This document shows, piece by piece, positions 16,040-25,403 of a stretch of DNA of 64,000 bases (the first letter of the stretch is position 1; each line of letters opens with the position of its first letter). A model generated the notes under the pieces. The model did no database searches, was not told the DNA's origin, and was given only the letters and a program-made list of their open reading frames with translations. Source of the stretch: Bosea sp. (in: a-proteobacteria) (GTDB lineage: Bacteria > Pseudomonadota > Alphaproteobacteria > Rhizobiales > Beijerinckiaceae); NCBI RefSeq assembly GCF_023953965.1, contig NZ_JAMLIX010000001.1, positions 2,790,501 to 2,854,500 on the forward strand. The letters run 5' to 3'. Made by a program: the position numbers and the translations under genes.

Positions 16040-18394
16040 TCATCCCGCCTTCTGCACGAAGGAATCCAGCACCATCTTCCGCCCGGCCTTGTCGAAATCG
16101 ACGGTCAGCTTGTTGCCGTCGACGCCGGCGACGGAGCCGGGGCCGAACTTGACGTGGAAGACGCGGGCGCCGGTGCCATAGGCCGAGGTGCCGGTCGATT
16201 TCGCCGTCAGCTCGCCCTCGATCATGAGCGGGCCGCGCTGGCGTGACGCGCCTGCGAAGCCGCGGCCGCTCTCGGCAAAGCCGCTCGTCCGCGCCCGGTT
16301 CTCCTGCGCGCGCTGCCAGCCCGGCGTGTCGTAGCTCGAGCCGAAGCTCTCCATCCGCTCGAAGCGCGAGGCGCCGTAGCCGCCCTGCGAATAGCTGGTC
16401 GCGGCCTGCTCGACCTCGACATGCTCCTCCGGCAATTCGTCGATGAAGCGCGAGGGCAGGCTGGTCTGCCAGAGGCCGTGGATGCGCCGGTTCGAGGCGA
16501 AATAGAGCTTCAGCCGCTTGCGGGCGCGGGTGAGGCCGACATGGGCGAGGCGGCGCTCCTCCTCGAGCCCGGCGCGGCCGTTCTCGTCGAGCGCGCGCTG
16601 GTTGGGGAACAGCCCTTCCTCCCAGCCGGGCAGGAAGACCGTGTCGAACTCCAGCCCCTTGGCGGCGTGCAGCGTCATGATCGAGACGCGGGCGCCCGCC
16701 TCGCCGTCGGCGACGTCCATCACCAGCGAGACGTGCTCCAGGAAGGCCGGCAGGTCGGGGAACTCGTCGAGCGAGCGGACGAGCTCCTTCAGGTTTTCCA
16801 GGCGCCCGGCGGCATCGGCCGAGCGGTCCTTCTTCCACATCTCGGTATAGCCGCTCTCCTCCAGCACCAGCTCGGCCAATTCGCCCTGCGGCATGTGCGC
16901 GGCGCGCGCCGACCAGCGGGCGAAGGCCTCGACCAGCTCGCGCAGGGCCGTGCGGGCCTTGGGCTTCAGCTCGTCGCTCTCGACCGCGGCGCGGGCCGAT
17001 TGCAGCAGCGAGAAACCGGTGGCGCGGGCATGGTTGTGCAGCAGCTGGATCGTCGCGTCGCCGAGCCCGCGCTTGGGCACGTTGACGATGCGCTCGAAGG
17101 CGAGATCGTCCGTGGCCGAGACGACGCAGCGCAGATAGGCCAGCGCATCGCGGATTTCGGCGCGCTCGTAGAAGCGCGGGCCGCCGATGACGCGGTAGGG
17201 CACGCCGGCCTGGACGAAGCGCTCCTCGATCTCGCGCATCTGCGCCGAGATGCGCACCAGCACCGCGACCTCGCCGAGGTCGGAACCCTTGGCCTGCATC
17301 GCCTCGATCTCGTCTGAGACCAGGCGCGCCTCCTCCTGGCTGTCCCAGGCGCCGGTGATGGTGACCTTCTCGCCGGGCACCTCCTCGGTGCGCAGCGTCT
17401 TGCCGAGGCGGCCCTCGTTCCTGGCGATCAGCTTGGAGGCGGTGGCGAGGATATGGCCGGTCGAGCGGTAGTTGCGCTCCAGCCGGATCACGGTCGCGCC
17501 CGGGAAATCGTGCTCGAAGCGCAGGATGTTATCGACCTCGGCGCCGCGCCAGCCATAGATCGACTGGTCGTCGTCGCCGACGCAGCAGAGGTTGCGCCGG
17601 CCCTGCGCCAGGAGCCTGAGCCAGAGATACTGCGCCGTGTTGGTGTCCTGGTACTCGTCGACGAGGATGTAGCGGAAGCGCTCGTGATAGCTCGTCAGCA
17701 CGTCCGGATGCTTGCGGAACAGCGTCAGGCAATGCAGCAGGAGGTCGCCGAAATCGACGGCGTTGAGCGCGACGAGCCGCTCCTGATAGGCGCCGTAGAG
17801 CTTGCCGCCCCGGCCATTGGCGAAGACGGCGGCCTCGCCCGGCGCGACGTCCTCAGGCGCGAGGCCGCGGTTCTTCCATGAGTCGATGAAGCCCGCCAGC
17901 ATGCGGGCGGGCCAGCGCTTCTCGTCGATGCCCTCGGCCTGGATCACCTGCTTCATCAGGCGGATCTGGTCGTCGGTGTCGAGGATGGTGAAGTCGCTGC
18001 GCAGGTCGAGCAATTCGGCATGGCGGCGCAAGAGCTTGGCCGAGATCGAGTGGAAGGTGCCGAGCCAGGGCATGCCCTCGGCGACGGGGCCGGCGAGATG
18101 GGCGACGCGCTCCTTCATCTCGCGCGCCGCCTTATTGGTGAAGGTGACGGCGAGGATCTGAGAGGGGTAGGCGCGGCCGGTCGCGATCAGATGGCCGATG
18201 CGGGTGGTGAGCACGCGGGTCTTGCCGGTGCCGGCGCCGGCGAGCACGAGCACGGGGCCTTCCGTCGCCTCGACCGCCTGGCGCTGCTCCGGGTTCAGGC
18301 CCGCAAGATAGCCGGCCGCCGGCTGCGCGGCTGCGCGCGCGGCAAGCCCGCCGGGGCGGGGCGGGGGAGCGGAAAAGGCGTTCGCGTCGGACAA
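16040..18394 (-). CDS. uvrD: ATP-dependent DNA helicase UvrD/PcrA
   Basis: A superfamily 1A 3'-to-5' helicase acting in nucleotide excision and mismatch repair. It has 784 aa. Motifs in order: Q motif LNPEQRQAV, Walker A GAGTGKT (53-59), Ia TFTNKAA, GTFHS, motif II VDEYQDTN, motif III GDDDQSIYGWRGA, motif IV LERNYRS, motif V TLHAAKGLEFDTVFLPG, motif VI VGLTRARKRL. The C-terminal region after residue 700 (FHVKFGPGSVAGVDGNKLTVDFD) is the Tudor-like RNA-polymerase-binding domain seen in PcrA/UvrD. ATG at 18394. Confidence 0.93.
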   Translation of the reverse strand: MSDANAFSAPPPRPGGLAARAAAQPAAGYLAGLNPEQRQAVEATEGPVLVLAGAGTGKTRVLTTRIGHLIATGRAYPSQILAVTFTNKAAREMKERVAHLAGPVAEGMPWLGTFHSISAKLLRRHAELLDLRSDFTILDTDDQIRLMKQVIQAEGIDEKRWPARMLAGFIDSWKNRGLAPEDVAPGEAAVFANGRGGKLYGAYQERLVALNAVDFGDLLLHCLTLFRKHPDVLTSYHERFRYILVDEYQDTNTAQYLWLRLLAQGRRNLCCVGDDDQSIYGWRGAEVDNILRFEHDFPGATVIRLERNYRSTGHILATASKLIARNEGRLGKTLRTEEVPGEKVTITGAWDSQEEARLVSDEIEAMQAKGSDLGEVAVLVRISAQMREIEERFVQAGVPYRVIGGPRFYERAEIRDALAYLRCVVSATDDLAFERIVNVPKRGLGDATIQLLHNHARATGFSLLQSARAAVESDELKPKARTALRELVEAFARWSARAAHMPQGELAELVLEESGYTEMWKKDRSADAAGRLENLKELVRSLDEFPDLPAFLEHVSLVMDVADGEAGARVSIMTLHAAKGLEFDTVFLPGWEEGLFPNQRALDENGRAGLEEERRLAHVGLTRARKRLKLYFASNRRIHGLWQTSLPSRFIDELPEEHVEVEQAATSYSQGGYGASRFERMESFGSSYDTPGWQRAQENRARTSGFAESGRGFAGASRQRGPLMIEGELTAKSTGTSAYGTGARVFHVKFGPGSVAGVDGNKLTVDFDKAGRKMVLDSFVQKAG

Positions 18395-18492
18395 GGGCGT
18401 GCGCTGCTCGTGCGTGATTCGTTCTCCGGCGAATATAGGACGCCGGCGGCGGGATTGCGCCCCCTGTCACGCGCTTTCGGTGGCGCGGCGCT

Positions 18493-18930
18493 TCAAGCCG
18501 GTTCCGCCTCGAAATCCATCGCCACGCCGTTGATGCAGTAGCGCAGCCCGGTCGGCGGCGGGCCGTCGGGGAAGACATGGCCGAGATGGCCGCCGCAATG
18601 GGCGCAATGCACCTCGATGCGGTGCATGCCGAACTTGAAATCCTCCGAGGTGCCGACCGCGCCCTCGAGCGGCTGGTCGAAGCTCGGCCAGCCGGTGCCG
18701 CTCTCGAACTTCTTGTGAGACCTGAACAGCGGCTGGCCGCAGCCGGCGCAGGAGAAGGTGCCGGCGCGCTTCTCGTAGTTCAGGGCGCAGGACCCGGCCC
18801 GCTCCGTGCCGTGGCCGCGCAGGACCGTGTATTGCTCCGGCGTCAGCCGCTCGCGCCATTCAGCGTCCGTCAGCCGGAAGGGGAAGCCCTCGTCCTGCGG
18901 CGGCGCCCCGGACATGCCCGTCAAAGCCAT
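18493..18930 (-). CDS. msrB: Peptide-methionine (R)-S-oxide reductase MsrB
   Basis: Reduces methionine-R-sulfoxide in oxidised proteins. The 145-aa protein has zinc ligands Cys61/Cys64 (CAGC) and Cys109/Cys112 (CAHC), the substrate motif SGTGWPSF, and catalytic Cys132 in RYCIN. Cys48 is a plausible resolving cysteine. No signal peptide is seen, so it should act in the cytoplasm. It is in the same orientation as uvrD, about 100 nt upstream of it. Confidence 0.93.
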   Translation of the reverse strand: MALTGMSGAPPQDEGFPFRLTDAEWRERLTPEQYTVLRGHGTERAGSCALNYEKRAGTFSCAGCGQPLFRSHKKFESGTGWPSFDQPLEGAVGTSEDFKFGMHRIEVHCAHCGGHLGHVFPDGPPPTGLRYCINGVAMDFEAEPA

Positions 18931-19020
18931 CGCGATCTCCTTATCCGCCCCAAGCCCGAGGGGTGTCCCCGATATGGTGTCGCGGCCGCCGGTTTTCGAG
19001 CCCCTCGGGCGCCGCGCCGG

Positions 19021-19587
19021 TCAGTGCCGGGTTTCGATCTCGGACTCGCGTTCGTCCGCCGTCTCGTCGACCCGGATCGCCGATCGCTTCGGCATGCCGG
19101 TGATGCGGCCGACCGTGGCCGGCAGCGGCATCATGCTGTGGGCGGCCTTCATCAAAGCGAGGTTCGCCAGGATGTCGGGCGGGAAGGGCGTGACCTTGCG
19201 GTGGACCATGTCGACATGCAGCGACAGGTTCTCGCTGGTCGCGGCGAGCCAGCCCTCGTTGGCGTGGCGCATCTCGAGATAGAGATGCAGGCGCTTGTCG
19301 TCGAAGGCGATGAGCTGGGCGGTGACGCGGACGAGGTCGCTCTCGGTCAGCTCGCGCCTGTAGAGGACATGGCACTCGACCGCGAAGACGGAGGCGCGGC
19401 GTGTCTCGACATAGTCGCGGCTGAGGCCGACGAGCGAGAGCAACTCGTCGACCGCGCGGTCGAACAGTACATGGTAATAGGCCATGTTGAGATGGCCGTT
19501 ATAGTCGATCCATTGCGGCTCGACGCGCATGGTCGAGGAGACGAAGGGCGCGAAGAACAGCGCCGGGGCGCGGGTGTCGTGCTTCAT
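19021..19587 (-). CDS. Acyl-CoA thioesterase-like hotdog protein
   Basis: A 188-aa hotdog-fold protein of the 4-hydroxybenzoyl-CoA thioesterase group. The conserved N-terminal motif DYNGHLNMAYYHVLFDRA contains the catalytic-type Asp and the hotdog helix. The strands RVTAQLIAFDDKRLHLYLEM and the C-terminal helix region PFPPDILANLA fit the 'thioesterase family protein' group found near carnitine and betaine genes. The substrate is unknown. It is divergent from the FAD oxidase across a 185-nt gap. Confidence 0.8.
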   Translation of the reverse strand: MKHDTRAPALFFAPFVSSTMRVEPQWIDYNGHLNMAYYHVLFDRAVDELLSLVGLSRDYVETRRASVFAVECHVLYRRELTESDLVRVTAQLIAFDDKRLHLYLEMRHANEGWLAATSENLSLHVDMVHRKVTPFPPDILANLALMKAAHSMMPLPATVGRITGMPKRSAIRVDETADERESEIETRH

Positions 19588-19772
19588 GATCGCCCTCCCT
19601 GACCGGCGCCTGGTTCAAGGGAAAGCCGCATATTTGCCGCTGCCCATTCGGCCGTCGCATGATCTAAGATGTGTGAAGAACGGTCAGCGTCAGCATCGTG
19701 GCCGGGCCGCGAGACCCTTGACCGTAACCCCTTGCCGAACCGATCTGTTCCAAATCTAAACGGCAAAACCGG

Positions 19773-21221
19773 ATGTTGACAATGAGCTTGCCTGCCGCCG
19801 CCCGTCATGACGGCCCTGTCCCGGCCGCAGTGCTGCCGCCCGCAGCCGAGGCGATCGCCGCCGTGACGCAGGCGCTGGCCGCAAGCTTCGGCGACCGGCT
19901 CGTCACCAGCCTCGCCGTGCGCCGGCAGCACGGCCATACGCTGACCTGGATCGCCAACGAGCCGCCGGACGCCGTCGTCTTTCCGCGGAGCACGGAAGAG
20001 GTCTCGCAGATCTTGGCGCTCTGCGCGCGGCACGGCGTGCCGGTCGTCGCCTTCGGCACCGGCACCTCGCTGGAGGGCCATGTCAACGCGCCCTTCGGCG
20101 GCGTCTGCATCGACATGTCGCTGATGAAGCGGATCATCGCCGTCCATGCCGAGGACCTCGACGTGGTGGTCGAGGCCGGCGTCACCCGCAAGGAGCTCAA
20201 CGAGCATCTGCGCGACCGGGGCCTGATGTTCCCGATCGATCCCGGCGCCGACGCCTCGATCGGCGGCATGGCGGCGACGCGCGCCTCGGGCACCAACGCC
20301 GTCCGCTACGGCACGATGAAGGACAATGTGCTGGCGCTCACCGCGGTGATGGCGGACGGCGCGATCGTCAGGACGGCGACGCGCGCGCGCAAGACCGCGG
20401 CCGGCTACGACCTGACGCGGCTCCTCGTCGGCTCGGAAGGCACGCTCGGCATCATCACCGAGGTGACGCTGAAGCTGCACGGCATCCCGGAGGCGATCGC
20501 CGCCGGCATCTGCCCGTTCCCCTCGGTGAAGGCGGCCTGCGACGCGACGATCCTGACGATCCAGACCGGGCTGCCGGTGGCGCGCATCGAGTTGCTCGAC
20601 GACATGATGATCCGCGGCGTCAACCTGCATGCCAGGCTCGGCCTGCCCGAGACGACGATGCTGTTCGTCGAGTTCCACGGCACGGAAGCGGGGGTGAAGG
20701 AGCAATCGGAGCGTTTCGGCGAGATCGCGGCCGAGTTCGGCGGCGGCCCGTTCGAATGGGCGACGAGGCCTGAGGATCGCTCGAAACTCTGGCAGGCGCG
20801 CCACGACGCCTATTGGGCGGCGAAGGCGCTCCGGCCGGGCTTCGAGTCGGTCGCGACCGATGTCTGCGTGCCGATCTCGCGGCTGGCCGAGTGCGTCGAG
20901 GAGACCAAGCGCGACATCGAGGCGTCGGGCCTGATCGCGCCGATCGCCGGCCATGTCGGCGACGGCAATTTCCACACCCAGCCGCTGGTAGACCTCGATG
21001 ACGCTGCCGAGGTCGAGCGGGTGCAGGCCTTCATCGACCGGCTGGTGAAGCGGGCGCTCGCCATGGGCGGCACCTGCACGGGCGAGCACGGCGTCGGCCA
21101 GAAGAAGATGAAGTATCTCGCCGAGGAGCACGGGGCGCAGGCGCTTGCCGTGATGCGCACGCTGAAGCGGGCGCTCGATCCGCGCAACATCCTCAATCCA
21201 GGGAAAATCATCGCCTTGTGA
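19773..21221 (+). CDS. FAD-linked oxidase, D-lactate dehydrogenase (cytochrome)-like
   Basis: A 482-aa flavoprotein of the VAO/PCMH family. The FAD-binding domain has PRSTEEVSQIL, GTGTSLEGH and an IGGMAATRASGTNAVRYG loop. The C-terminal FAD-oxidase domain has the metal-binding motif HVGDGNFH and ends with GEHGVGQKKMKYL and DPRNILNPGKI. These are the signatures of D-2-hydroxyacid dehydrogenases that pass electrons to cytochrome c or quinone. D-lactate is the likeliest substrate, and glycolate or D-2-hydroxyglutarate are possible. An in-frame ATG at 19782 is an alternative start. Confidence 0.85.
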   Translation: MLTMSLPAAARHDGPVPAAVLPPAAEAIAAVTQALAASFGDRLVTSLAVRRQHGHTLTWIANEPPDAVVFPRSTEEVSQILALCARHGVPVVAFGTGTSLEGHVNAPFGGVCIDMSLMKRIIAVHAEDLDVVVEAGVTRKELNEHLRDRGLMFPIDPGADASIGGMAATRASGTNAVRYGTMKDNVLALTAVMADGAIVRTATRARKTAAGYDLTRLLVGSEGTLGIITEVTLKLHGIPEAIAAGICPFPSVKAACDATILTIQTGLPVARIELLDDMMIRGVNLHARLGLPETTMLFVEFHGTEAGVKEQSERFGEIAAEFGGGPFEWATRPEDRSKLWQARHDAYWAAKALRPGFESVATDVCVPISRLAECVEETKRDIEASGLIAPIAGHVGDGNFHTQPLVDLDDAAEVERVQAFIDRLVKRALAMGGTCTGEHGVGQKKMKYLAEEHGAQALAVMRTLKRALDPRNILNPGKIIAL

Positions 21222-21318
21222 CCGGCTCGCGGCTTGCGGAAGGGGGCGGTCGGCAATAGGCAGTCGGCAGGGCGCTGCGGCCACGACTGCCTCACACAGA
21301 AGGGACAGACAGCGGAAT

Positions 21319-24300
21319 TTGCGTGAGAGCCTGACAGTTCTGGCCGGCCTGCTGGTGCTGGCGCTGCTGGCGGCCCTGGTCGGCCCCGGCTTCGTCGACT
21401 GGCGCAGCCATCGTCCGCAGATCGAGGCCCGCCTGAGCGAGGCGCTCGGCGTCGAGACGCGGGTCGGCGGCGCCATAGCCTTGCGCCTCCTGCCCTCGCC
21501 GCGCATCGCGCTGGAGGATGTGCGCATCGGGGCGGCGGGCGAGGGGAGCTTCGCGACGGCCGGGCGCGCCACGGTGGAGCTTGCGCTGGCGGCCCTGGCG
21601 CGCGGCGAGTTCCGTTTCTCCGAAGCCAGCCTCGACGGCGCGACGCTCGCCTTGTCCGTCGACGAGTCGGGGACGATCCGGCTGCCCGGACACAGCGGCA
21701 AGGGCATCCCGGCGGGCGCGCGGCTCGACCGGCTGACGATCAGCCGCTCGGCCCTGATCTGGCGCGAGGCGGGCAGGCCCGCGGTCACGCTTGCGCCGAT
21801 CGCCGCCGAGATGTCGGCGGTCAGCCTCACCGGCCCCTGGCGTTTCGAGGGCGAGGTCGCGGGTGCATCGCTGCGCGTCACCACCGGCGAGATGGAGGCC
21901 GACGGCCGGCTCAGGACGAAGGCTTATCTCACCGGCGAGGACATGCAGCTCAGCTTCGACGGGGCGCTGCTGCTCCCGACGGGCGCCAGCGGCGTCGCTG
22001 CCGGGCTCGACGGCGCCTTCACCCTCTCGCCGGGTGGGGCGGCCGTGCTCGCGGGCCATGTCAGGGGCGGCAGCAGGCAGCTCGACCTGTCGGGGCTCAC
22101 GCTCGATCTCGCCGGCGGCGTGGCCCGGCTGGAGGGCGAGGGGCAATATCTGCCCGCAACGGCCAAGGGCTCGCTGGCGCTCAGGGCACGCCGGCTCGAC
22201 GCCGATGCGCTTGTCGCGGCGCTGGCCGAGCCGCAGGGCTTCGAGCGCGCCTTGCCGGCGGTGCCCGGCGTCTTCGACGTCAGCCTCGATCTCGATCAGC
22301 TGATCTGGCGCGGCGAGGATTTTTCGGCGCTCGCGCTGCGCGGAAAGCTGCATGACGGGGGCTTGAGCGATGCGTCGGCCTCCGTGCGCGTGGCGGGCGC
22401 GCTCATCGGCGCGAGCGGCAGCCTCGGCACTGACGGGGCGTCGGGGCGGCTCACCCTCAAGGCCGAGGATGCGAGGCGCGTCGGGCTGGTGCTGGCGCGC
22501 GCCGGGCTCGATCCGGCGCTGGCCGATTTCGTCGCCCGCCTCGGGCGGATCGATGCCGATGCCACGGGAGCGTGGAGCGGCGACGGCGGCCGCTTCGAGC
22601 GGCTCCTGGTCGCGGGCTCGTCGGGCCTGCGCCTCGACGCTTCGGGCGAGATCGCGCCGAACCGGCTCGCCGCGAAGGCGACCGTGAACGGGTTGTCCCT
22701 CGATGCGCTGCCGCCGGCCGCGAGCCTGTCGGGCCTGCTGCGGCAGCGCGATGTGGCGCTCGCGCTGACGCTGACCGATCTGCGCTTCCGCAACGCCCCG
22801 CCGGGCTCGGCCAATCTCGACTTGCGGCGCGAGGGCGATGCCTGGCGGCTGAGCCGGTTGTCCGTCGCGGGCTTCGGCGGCGTCGCCGTCACCGGCGCCG
22901 GCGCGCTCCTGGCCGAGGGCGGCGAGATTACGGGCCGCGTCAAGGCGCCGCGCTTCGAGACTCTGACGGCGCTGGCAGGCCCGCTCCTGCCGGAGGCGGC
23001 GGTCAAGGCGCTCCAGCGGATCAGTGACGGGCTCGCGCGGCTCGATGCGGGCTTTCGCCTGATCCGCGCTGCCACCGGCGAGACCAGCCTGACGGCCGAG
23101 GGTAGCGCGGCTGCCGGCAAGCTCACACTCGACGGGCGGCTCGACCGGGCCGGAGGCTGGAGCCAAGCGGCGCTCGGCTTCGCCATGAGCGACAGGCGCC
23201 AGGCTTTCGCGGCGCTCGGCCTGCCGGCGCCGCAGCAGGGCGGACCAGGGCGGCTCAGCCTCGCGCTCGACGGCGGCAAGGCGACCGGATCGTTGACGGG
23301 GCAGGGGCTGTCGATCGTCGTCGAGGATGGGGGCCAGGGGCCGCGCGTGAGCCTGCAGGCGGACGGGCCGGGGCAGGTCCTGGCCGAGGGGCCGGCGCGG
23401 CTCCTGCCGGACGGCGTGATCGATGCGCATGCGCGGGTGACGATCGGCGAGGAGGCGATCCGCTTCGACGCGATCACCGCCCATCTCGGCGGCATGGCGG
23501 CGAACGGTTCGCTTACCCTGCCGCGCGAGGGCCGCGCGTCGGGCCGCATCGCGGTGCCGGCGGCGGATCTGCGCCCGCTGATCGGGGCGGCCCTCGGGCC
23601 GGTCGCGCCAGCGCCGGGCGCGATCTGGCCGGTCGCGCGCTTCGGGCGCGTGGCGGGCTTCCCCGATTTCGACATCGCGGTCGAAGCCGGAACGCTCGTT
23701 GCTTTCGAGGGCGGCACGCTCCGCGATGCCGGCTTCACCCTGCGCTCGGACCCGGACGGCCTGCGGATCGAGGATATCCGCGGCAGCCATGGCGGCGGGC
23801 AGGTCGCCGGGCGGCTGGGATTGCGGCGCGACGGCGGGCTCGCCCAGCTCAACGGCCGGCTCAGCCTGACCGGGATCGATATGGGCGCGCTGACCGGCGG
23901 CGCGCTCGGCGGCCGGGCTTCGGGGCAGGTCGAGTTCGGCGGCTCGGGCGAGACGCCGGCGCGGCTCGTCGCGGGCCTGAGCGGCGCCGGCAGCCTGAGG
24001 CTCACGGATGCGCGTCTTTCCCGCTTCGATCCGGGCGCCTATCAGCGGATCATCGCCGGCACCGGCGAGGATGCCTCCGAGAGCGATGCCGGCCGCCTCA
24101 GCGAGCGCCTGAACGAAGCGCTCGACCGCGACGCCTGGGCGCTGGGCGAGATCACGGCGCCGTTCACGCTGGCCGGCGGACTGATCCGGCTCCAGCCCTT
24201 CGCCTTCGCGCGCAACGGACTGCGCGCCGAGGCGAGCGGCATCCTCGACCTCAGGGCGCTCAGCGCCGATCTCAGGCTCGGCCTGAAGCCGCTGGGGCCT

Positions 24301-24846
24301 CTGCCGAAGGGCTGGCCGGGCGATGCGCCGCAGATCGGCATCGTCTGGCGCGGGCCCTTGTCGAATCTGAAGCGCGAGAGCGATGTCAGCGCGCTGTCGA
24401 ACACGGTGGCGGCGCGGGCGCTGGCGCGCGAGATCGAGCGGGTCGAAGCCTTCGAGGCCGATGCGCGCGAGCGGGCGATGCATGCGCGGCGCCTGCGGGC
24501 CGAGCGCGAGATGCGCGAGAACGAGCGCAAGCTCAACGAGTTCCTCAAGGCCGAGGAGGAGCGGCGGCGGATTGAGGAGGAGAAGCGGCAGGCGGAGGAG
24601 AAGCGCGCGGAGGAGATAAGGCGTGCCGAGCAGGCACGGGCCGAGCAGGAGGCGCGCCGGCGGGCGGAGGCCGAGGAGCGCGCCCGCGCCGCCGCCGAGC
24701 GGGCGGCGCCGCAGCCGGCTCCGCAGCCGCAGCCCGGCCCGCTCGTCCTGCCGGGAGCCCCTCTCGAGAGCTCGCCGGAAGGGGCGGTGCAGCCGCCTGT
24801 GCCGATCCAGCCCGCGCCGCAGCCGCGCAGCCAGCCGGCGCCTTGA
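21319..24846 (+). CDS. AsmA family protein, very long, with charged coiled-coil tail
   Basis: A 1175-aa inner-membrane-anchored protein. Residues 5-24 form one transmembrane helix (LTVLAGLLVLALLAAL), followed by the AsmA start pattern VDWRSHRPQIEARLSEALG. Long repetitive beta-strand regions rich in G/L/D fill residues 30-1010, fitting the bridge-like AsmA/TamB-type lipid-transport or outer-membrane biogenesis group. Residues about 1030-1125 are a highly charged Arg/Glu coiled coil, and the last 40 residues are Pro/Gln/Ala-rich. The start is a TTG at 21319; no ATG or GTG fits the hydrophobic N-terminus. Confidence 0.85.
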   Translation: MRESLTVLAGLLVLALLAALVGPGFVDWRSHRPQIEARLSEALGVETRVGGAIALRLLPSPRIALEDVRIGAAGEGSFATAGRATVELALAALARGEFRFSEASLDGATLALSVDESGTIRLPGHSGKGIPAGARLDRLTISRSALIWREAGRPAVTLAPIAAEMSAVSLTGPWRFEGEVAGASLRVTTGEMEADGRLRTKAYLTGEDMQLSFDGALLLPTGASGVAAGLDGAFTLSPGGAAVLAGHVRGGSRQLDLSGLTLDLAGGVARLEGEGQYLPATAKGSLALRARRLDADALVAALAEPQGFERALPAVPGVFDVSLDLDQLIWRGEDFSALALRGKLHDGGLSDASASVRVAGALIGASGSLGTDGASGRLTLKAEDARRVGLVLARAGLDPALADFVARLGRIDADATGAWSGDGGRFERLLVAGSSGLRLDASGEIAPNRLAAKATVNGLSLDALPPAASLSGLLRQRDVALALTLTDLRFRNAPPGSANLDLRREGDAWRLSRLSVAGFGGVAVTGAGALLAEGGEITGRVKAPRFETLTALAGPLLPEAAVKALQRISDGLARLDAGFRLIRAATGETSLTAEGSAAAGKLTLDGRLDRAGGWSQAALGFAMSDRRQAFAALGLPAPQQGGPGRLSLALDGGKATGSLTGQGLSIVVEDGGQGPRVSLQADGPGQVLAEGPARLLPDGVIDAHARVTIGEEAIRFDAITAHLGGMAANGSLTLPREGRASGRIAVPAADLRPLIGAALGPVAPAPGAIWPVARFGRVAGFPDFDIAVEAGTLVAFEGGTLRDAGFTLRSDPDGLRIEDIRGSHGGGQVAGRLGLRRDGGLAQLNGRLSLTGIDMGALTGGALGGRASGQVEFGGSGETPARLVAGLSGAGSLRLTDARLSRFDPGAYQRIIAGTGEDASESDAGRLSERLNEALDRDAWALGEITAPFTLAGGLIRLQPFAFARNGLRAEASGILDLRALSADLRLGLKPLGPLPKGWPGDAPQIGIVWRGPLSNLKRESDVSALSNTVAARALAREIERVEAFEADARERAMHARRLRAEREMRENERKLNEFLKAEEERRRIEEEKRQAEEKRAEEIRRAEQARAEQEARRRAEAEERARAAAERAAPQPAPQPQPGPLVLPGAPLESSPEGAVQPPVPIQPAPQPRSQPAP

Positions 24847-24920
24847 GAGGTTGATTCAGGCGCTTCGCGAGATGATTCCGGGTCTCGATGTAAGGCGTTG
24901 AAATAACGCCGTTTTCGTTC

Positions 24921-24972
24921 CACCCCCGTCATTCCGGGTTCTTCGCTGCGCGAAGCCCCGGAATGACGGGGG
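24921..24972. repeat. REP-like palindromic element, family B, copy 2
   Basis: ACCCCCGTCATTCCGGG and its reverse complement surround a loop that itself contains a small hairpin (TTCGCTGCGCGAA). It lies between the convergent AsmA gene and the RHH gene, where it could terminate transcription from both sides. There is no T run. Confidence 0.8.
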
Positions 24973-24980
24973 TATGGACC

Positions 24981-25202
24981 CTAAAGACCCGCCAGCCTGC
25001 GATAATGGGCGAGCGCATGGAGCCTGAGCGCGGAGGAGAGGTTCGTTTCGCCCCGGCCGGAATCGACCTCGGCGACGAGGGCGGCGAGCGGGCGGCCCTC
25101 GCTTGCCGCGATCTCCTTCAGCGCCTCCCAGAAGGGGGCTTCCAGCGAGAGGCTGGTGCGGTGGCCGGCGATGCTGAGCGAGCGCTTGCGCTCAGGCCTC
25201 AT
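24981..25202 (-). CDS. Ribbon-helix-helix domain protein
   Basis: A 73-aa protein with an RHH pattern near the N-terminus: HRTSLSLEAPFWEALKEIAASEGRPLAAL read as a strand then two helices, the type annotated as RHH_4. The C-terminus NLSSALRLHALAHYRRL is typical of this Rhizobiales group. Its start overlaps the end of the upstream DUF4169 gene by 4 nt. A transcriptional-regulator role is inferred from the fold only; the target is unknown. Confidence 0.75.
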   Translation of the reverse strand: MRPERKRSLSIAGHRTSLSLEAPFWEALKEIAASEGRPLAALVAEVDSGRGETNLSSALRLHALAHYRRLAGL

Positions 25203-25393
25203 GCCGGCTCCGGCTCGTCGCGGTCGAGCCTGTGGCCGTCGATATGGCGGGCGGCCTTGTCGCGCTCGGCCTCGGTCAGGGCGCGCTCGGCCTTGGTCCG
25301 GCCGAAGGCGATGCGGTTCTGCGCGGCGGTCTTTTCGGCCTCGGCGCGCGCCTTCTGCTTGCGGACCTGACGGAGATTGACGATCTCGGCCAT
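25199..25393 (-). CDS. DUF4169 family protein
   Basis: A 64-aa, highly charged protein beginning MAEIVNLRQVRKQKARAEAE, the DUF4169 pattern, and predicted to be mostly helical. Its function is not known. It lies 10 nt downstream of fumC and overlaps the RHH gene by 4 nt, so fumC, DUF4169 and RHH form an operon, a layout I know from other Rhizobiales. Confidence 0.8.
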   Translation of the reverse strand: MAEIVNLRQVRKQKARAEAEKTAAQNRIAFGRTKAERALTEAERDKAARHIDGHRLDRDEPEPA

Positions 25394-25403
25394 GGGATGC
25401 TCC

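Noticed and set aside
21292..24483. A 1063-codon open frame on the minus strand opposite the AsmA gene
   Set aside because: It is the antisense frame of a very GC-rich gene. Its Arg/Gly/Ala/Glu-rich translation has no motif, while the plus strand gives a coherent AsmA protein with a transmembrane start.
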